6,865 bases of DNA from Armatimonadota bacterium. Its GTDB lineage: Bacteria; Actinomycetota; Acidimicrobiia; Spongiisociales; UBA5794. Positions 5,323 through 6,865 of this stretch are shown here, piece by piece. The position numbers and the translations under genes are program-made. Positions within the stretch are counted from its first letter, which is position 1. Each line of letters starts with the position of its first letter. The notes beneath the pieces are model-generated. The model saw only the letters and a program-made list of their open reading frames with translations. It was not told the DNA's origin and did not search any database. The stretch is from positions 1 through 6,865 of the forward strand of contig QQUL01000280.1 of NCBI GenBank assembly GCA_008501565.1, given 5' to 3'.

Positions 5323-5940
5323 ATGACCTTGAGTCCGTCTCGCGGCGTGGGCGACGAACGGAGGTTGTGTCCAGCCGACGAAGACCCTCGGTCGGATGCC
5401 CAGCTTCTGCAGGAGTCCGAAAACGACCCTGCCGCGTTCTCAGTCTTGTACCGTCGATGGGCAGACCGGATTCTCTCCTACTTCTATCGCAGGACGTGGG
5501 ACGGTGAAGCGGCAGCAGACCTGACGGCTGAGACCTTCGCGATTGCTTTTACAAAGCGAAAACGGTATGTGCGCTCCGCCGCTCCTGGCGGGGCGTGGCT
5601 GTACGGCATCGCTTCCAACGAGCTACGGCGACACCGTCGACGACACCGAACTGAGAAACGCGCCCTCCGTCGGTTGGGTGTAGAAGTCCCGCGGCTGGAC
5701 GATGCCTCTTTACAGCGCATCGAGGACCTAGACGAGGTGAGGTCGTTCCGCAGGCAACTCGTCGCTGCCCTGGCCGAGCTGAGCACTGCCGAACGTGATG
5801 CCGTCCGCCTCAGAATCGTGGATGAACTTTCGTTTCGCGAGGTCGCGCACAATCTTGGATGTAGCGAGGGCGCTGCTCGGGTCAGGGTGCACCGCGCACT
5901 GAGCCGGTTGTCGACCTCCATGGAGGCTGATCGAGAATGA
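5323..5940 (+). CDS. ECF-type sigma-70 family RNA polymerase sigma factor
   Basis: This 205-aa protein directs RNA polymerase to a specific promoter set. Sigma region 2 spans about 24-106: SDAQLLQ at its start, FSVLYRRWADRILSYFYRRT for the core-binding helix, then DLTAETFAIAF (66-76) and WLYGIASNELRRHRRR, which covers -10 recognition. Region 4 spans about 143-196: LVAALAELSTAERDAVRLR, then the helix-turn-helix SFREVAHNLGCSEGAARVRV (170-189) that would read the -35. There is no region 1.1 or 3, as expected for ECF sigmas. A polar 20-residue N-terminal tail precedes region 2. The stop overlaps the start of the next gene as ATGA, the arrangement usual for a sigma and its regulator. The ECF subgroup and target promoters cannot be assigned by eye, and I saw no obvious ECF-type autoregulatory promoter upstream. 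Confidence 0.95.
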   Translation: MTLSPSRGVGDERRLCPADEDPRSDAQLLQESENDPAAFSVLYRRWADRILSYFYRRTWDGEAAADLTAETFAIAFTKRKRYVRSAAPGGAWLYGIASNELRRHRRRHRTEKRALRRLGVEVPRLDDASLQRIEDLDEVRSFRRQLVAALAELSTAERDAVRLRIVDELSFREVAHNLGCSEGAARVRVHRALSRLSTSMEADRE

Positions 5941-6545
5941 GTGACATCCCATTTGTCAATGAGCTGGGCGATCGCCTCGAGTCCGCCATCGGTCGACAAC
6001 GACCGCATCCACGACGCGGCCTTGTCGCGGCAGTGGCGGCATTCGTCGCGACCGTCGTCGTAGTCGGGGGGACATTCAGCTGGGTTGCGACGGGTCGGGG
6101 TGCGTTCCCTTCACCCAACCAGGCCGTCCAAGAAGCATCAGTCGCGAATCCCGGTTCCATCACAGCATCCGAGCTTGCGTTGGCACTACCCATTCCAGAC
6201 GGCATGACGACCATAGGTGGGATCGACGCTGACGCCCTTACCAACACGGTCAGCCGCAAGTTCAGAATGGACGGGGATAATCCGTCGTCTGCGATGTCGA
6301 TCTCAATCCGCTACGGAAACGATGCGACGACTGTGCCGCTTACTCACTTCAACGGGTCGAGCCTCGGGCATCACGACACAGGAACGGTCACACGATCCAA
6401 CGGAATGACCGTCCTTGAGTGGGAGCCCATCTCCGGCGTCATCATCCAACTCGTAGCTCGCAGTGAGTCCTCCGACTCGCAAGTCGACGCCTACGCCCGG
6501 CAGATTGACGAAGCGCTGGGAGCGCTCGGCAACGGTGTTCGATAG
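5937..6545 (+). CDS. Single-pass membrane protein, putative anti-sigma factor
   Basis: The 202-aa product has a short cytoplasmic N-terminus (1-27, with an amphipathic FVNELGDRLESAI), one strong transmembrane helix (about 28-51) preceded by RPHPRR, and a 150-residue outside domain. Membrane proteins of this layout encoded directly after an actinobacterial ECF sigma gene are commonly anti-sigma factors, and the 4-nt ATGA overlap implies coupled, near-equal synthesis. However, there is no cysteine in the protein, so the HxxxCxxC zinc-binding anti-sigma motif is absent, and the cytoplasmic part is very short. The end (VLEWEPISG, IIQLVARS, then a helix to residue 202) resembles the WxxxG-strand-helix ending of DUF4367-type extracytoplasmic domains, and also the end of the exported protein at 4716-5273. 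The anti-sigma role is inferred from position and topology. Confidence 0.75.
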   Translation: MSDIPFVNELGDRLESAIGRQRPHPRRGLVAAVAAFVATVVVVGGTFSWVATGRGAFPSPNQAVQEASVANPGSITASELALALPIPDGMTTIGGIDADALTNTVSRKFRMDGDNPSSAMSISIRYGNDATTVPLTHFNGSSLGHHDTGTVTRSNGMTVLEWEPISGVIIQLVARSESSDSQVDAYARQIDEALGALGNGVR

Positions 6546-6601
6546 CGGCGACATCAGGCGCCCATCAGTGTCACTCCGTGCCGCATTCTCTCGGCGCGCG
6601 G

Positions 6602-6607
6602 TATGTT
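6602..6607 (+). promoter_or_regulatory. Putative -10 element of the small membrane protein gene
   Basis: TATGTT matches TANNNT and is followed by exactly 6 nt before GTG 6614, the same leaderless geometry as at 302, 5311 and (minus strand) 276. No Shine-Dalgarno precedes the GTG. Confidence 0.45.
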
Positions 6608-6613
6608 TGGTTC

Positions 6614-6751
6614 GTGAAGAAGCTTCTTGCCGTACTGATCGCCGTTCTCATGGCAGCCATCGCTGTCGCAATCCGTCGTCGCTCTCCGGCCGAACAACCT
6701 GCCGGACCCGATGGATCGTGGGAACCGGCGTCACGGCAGACACCAGCGTGA
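6614..6751 (+). CDS. Small single-pass membrane protein (45 aa), unknown function
   Basis: Reading from GTG 6614 gives a 45-residue protein. It has a basic start (MKK), one hydrophobic helix (about residues 4-20, LLAVLIAVLMAAIAVAI), a positive RRR stop (21-23), and a soluble tail rich in Pro and Ala with GSWEPAS near the end. The shape is that of a signal-anchor mini-protein with the tail in the cytoplasm, judging by the arginines after the helix, though the N-terminal lysines leave topology open. The outline recalls short actinobacterial DLW-39-type proteins (helix, then an acidic tail with a Trp), but the match is too weak to name it. Support for a real gene comes from the TANNNT box at leaderless spacing and from the stop overlapping the next start as GTGA. 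Confidence 0.6.
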   Translation: MKKLLAVLIAVLMAAIAVAIRRRSPAEQPAGPDGSWEPASRQTPA

Positions 6752-6865
6752 GGGTCGCAGTCGATACCGGCACTGAAGTCGGGAACCGTGCCGTACGCGC
6801 CCTTCTCGGTGAACGAAGCATCGATTTCATCGGTGTTCTCGCAGGCGGCGTCCCGAACCAACAAC
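6748..6865 (+). CDS. N-terminal fragment of a protein with a Rossmann-like start, runs off the window
   Basis: A frame from GTG 6748 stays open to the window end (39 complete codons). It begins MRVAVDTGTEVGNRAVRALL and then has a short loop, a second strand (IDFIGVLAGG) and VPNQQ. A strand, a glycine-containing turn (TGTEVG), a helix and a second strand is the pattern of an NAD(P)-binding Rossmann fold, as in dihydrodipicolinate-reductase-like or other dehydrogenase N-termini, but the glycine spacing is not exact and the family cannot be fixed. Its GTG overlaps the TGA of the small membrane protein by four bases, which suggests one operon with coupled translation. Confidence 0.5.
   Translation, partial: MRVAVDTGTEVGNRAVRALLGERSIDFIGVLAGGVPNQQ

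Noticed and set aside
5484..6008. 174-codon minus-strand frame opposite the sigma factor
   Set aside because: It is Ser/Arg-rich and antisense to clear sigma regions 2 and 4.
6546..6601. Possible terminator after the putative anti-sigma gene
   Set aside because: Only a weak stem (GACAT with GTGTC) and no T-run; not enough to call an intrinsic terminator.
6571..6864. 97-codon minus-strand frame at the right edge
   Set aside because: It starts with TTG at the very edge and shows no motif. The opposing plus-strand pair has a promoter box and a GTGA overlap, so it is the better reading, though edge truncation leaves some doubt.

Overview
The window looks like chromosome from a moderately high-GC actinobacterium, with Acidimicrobiia-type lineages my best guess. 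The reasons are the base composition, the protein styles, and several genes that start without a ribosome binding site directly behind a TANNNT -10 hexamer (leaderless genes). The taxonomy is an inference; no rRNA or marker gene is present.

Left end (1-1042). On the minus strand is the N-terminus of a class III PLP-dependent aminotransferase. It is interrupted at codon 65 by an in-frame TAG, after which the same frame continues as convincing aminotransferase sequence to the window edge. A 49-bp divergent intergenic region separates it from a plus-strand VIT1/CCC1-family iron/manganese transporter. That transporter gene ends tail to tail with the next operon, and the two stop codons share one CTAG.

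Cobalamin operon (1039-4600, minus strand). A cobalamin riboswitch controls btuF (binding lipoprotein), btuC (permease), btuD (ATPase) and cobO (ATP:corrinoid adenosyltransferase). Genes overlap or abut (4-nt overlap, 13-nt gap, 11-nt overlap), so the operon captures, imports and adenosylates corrinoids. The leader contains a hairpin that would hide the btuF Shine-Dalgarno and a competing pairing that would expose it, which suggests AdoCbl feedback on translation.

ECF-sigma locus (4716-6545, plus strand). An exported protein of unknown function is followed by an ECF-type sigma factor. The sigma gene overlaps (ATGA) a single-pass membrane protein that probably acts as its anti-sigma partner. 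By eye, the exported protein and the extracytoplasmic part of the membrane protein share a domain, so the sigma gene appears to be flanked by two paralogous envelope proteins. This is the least familiar part of the window.

Right end (6602-6865). A 45-aa membrane mini-protein with a leaderless promoter is coupled by a GTGA overlap to a gene that runs off the window and whose N-terminus looks Rossmann-like. I saw no rRNA, tRNA, CRISPR array, insertion sequence or convincing intrinsic terminator. The only gene-free stretch over 300 bases (4397-4715) holds the riboswitch and the divergent promoter region.
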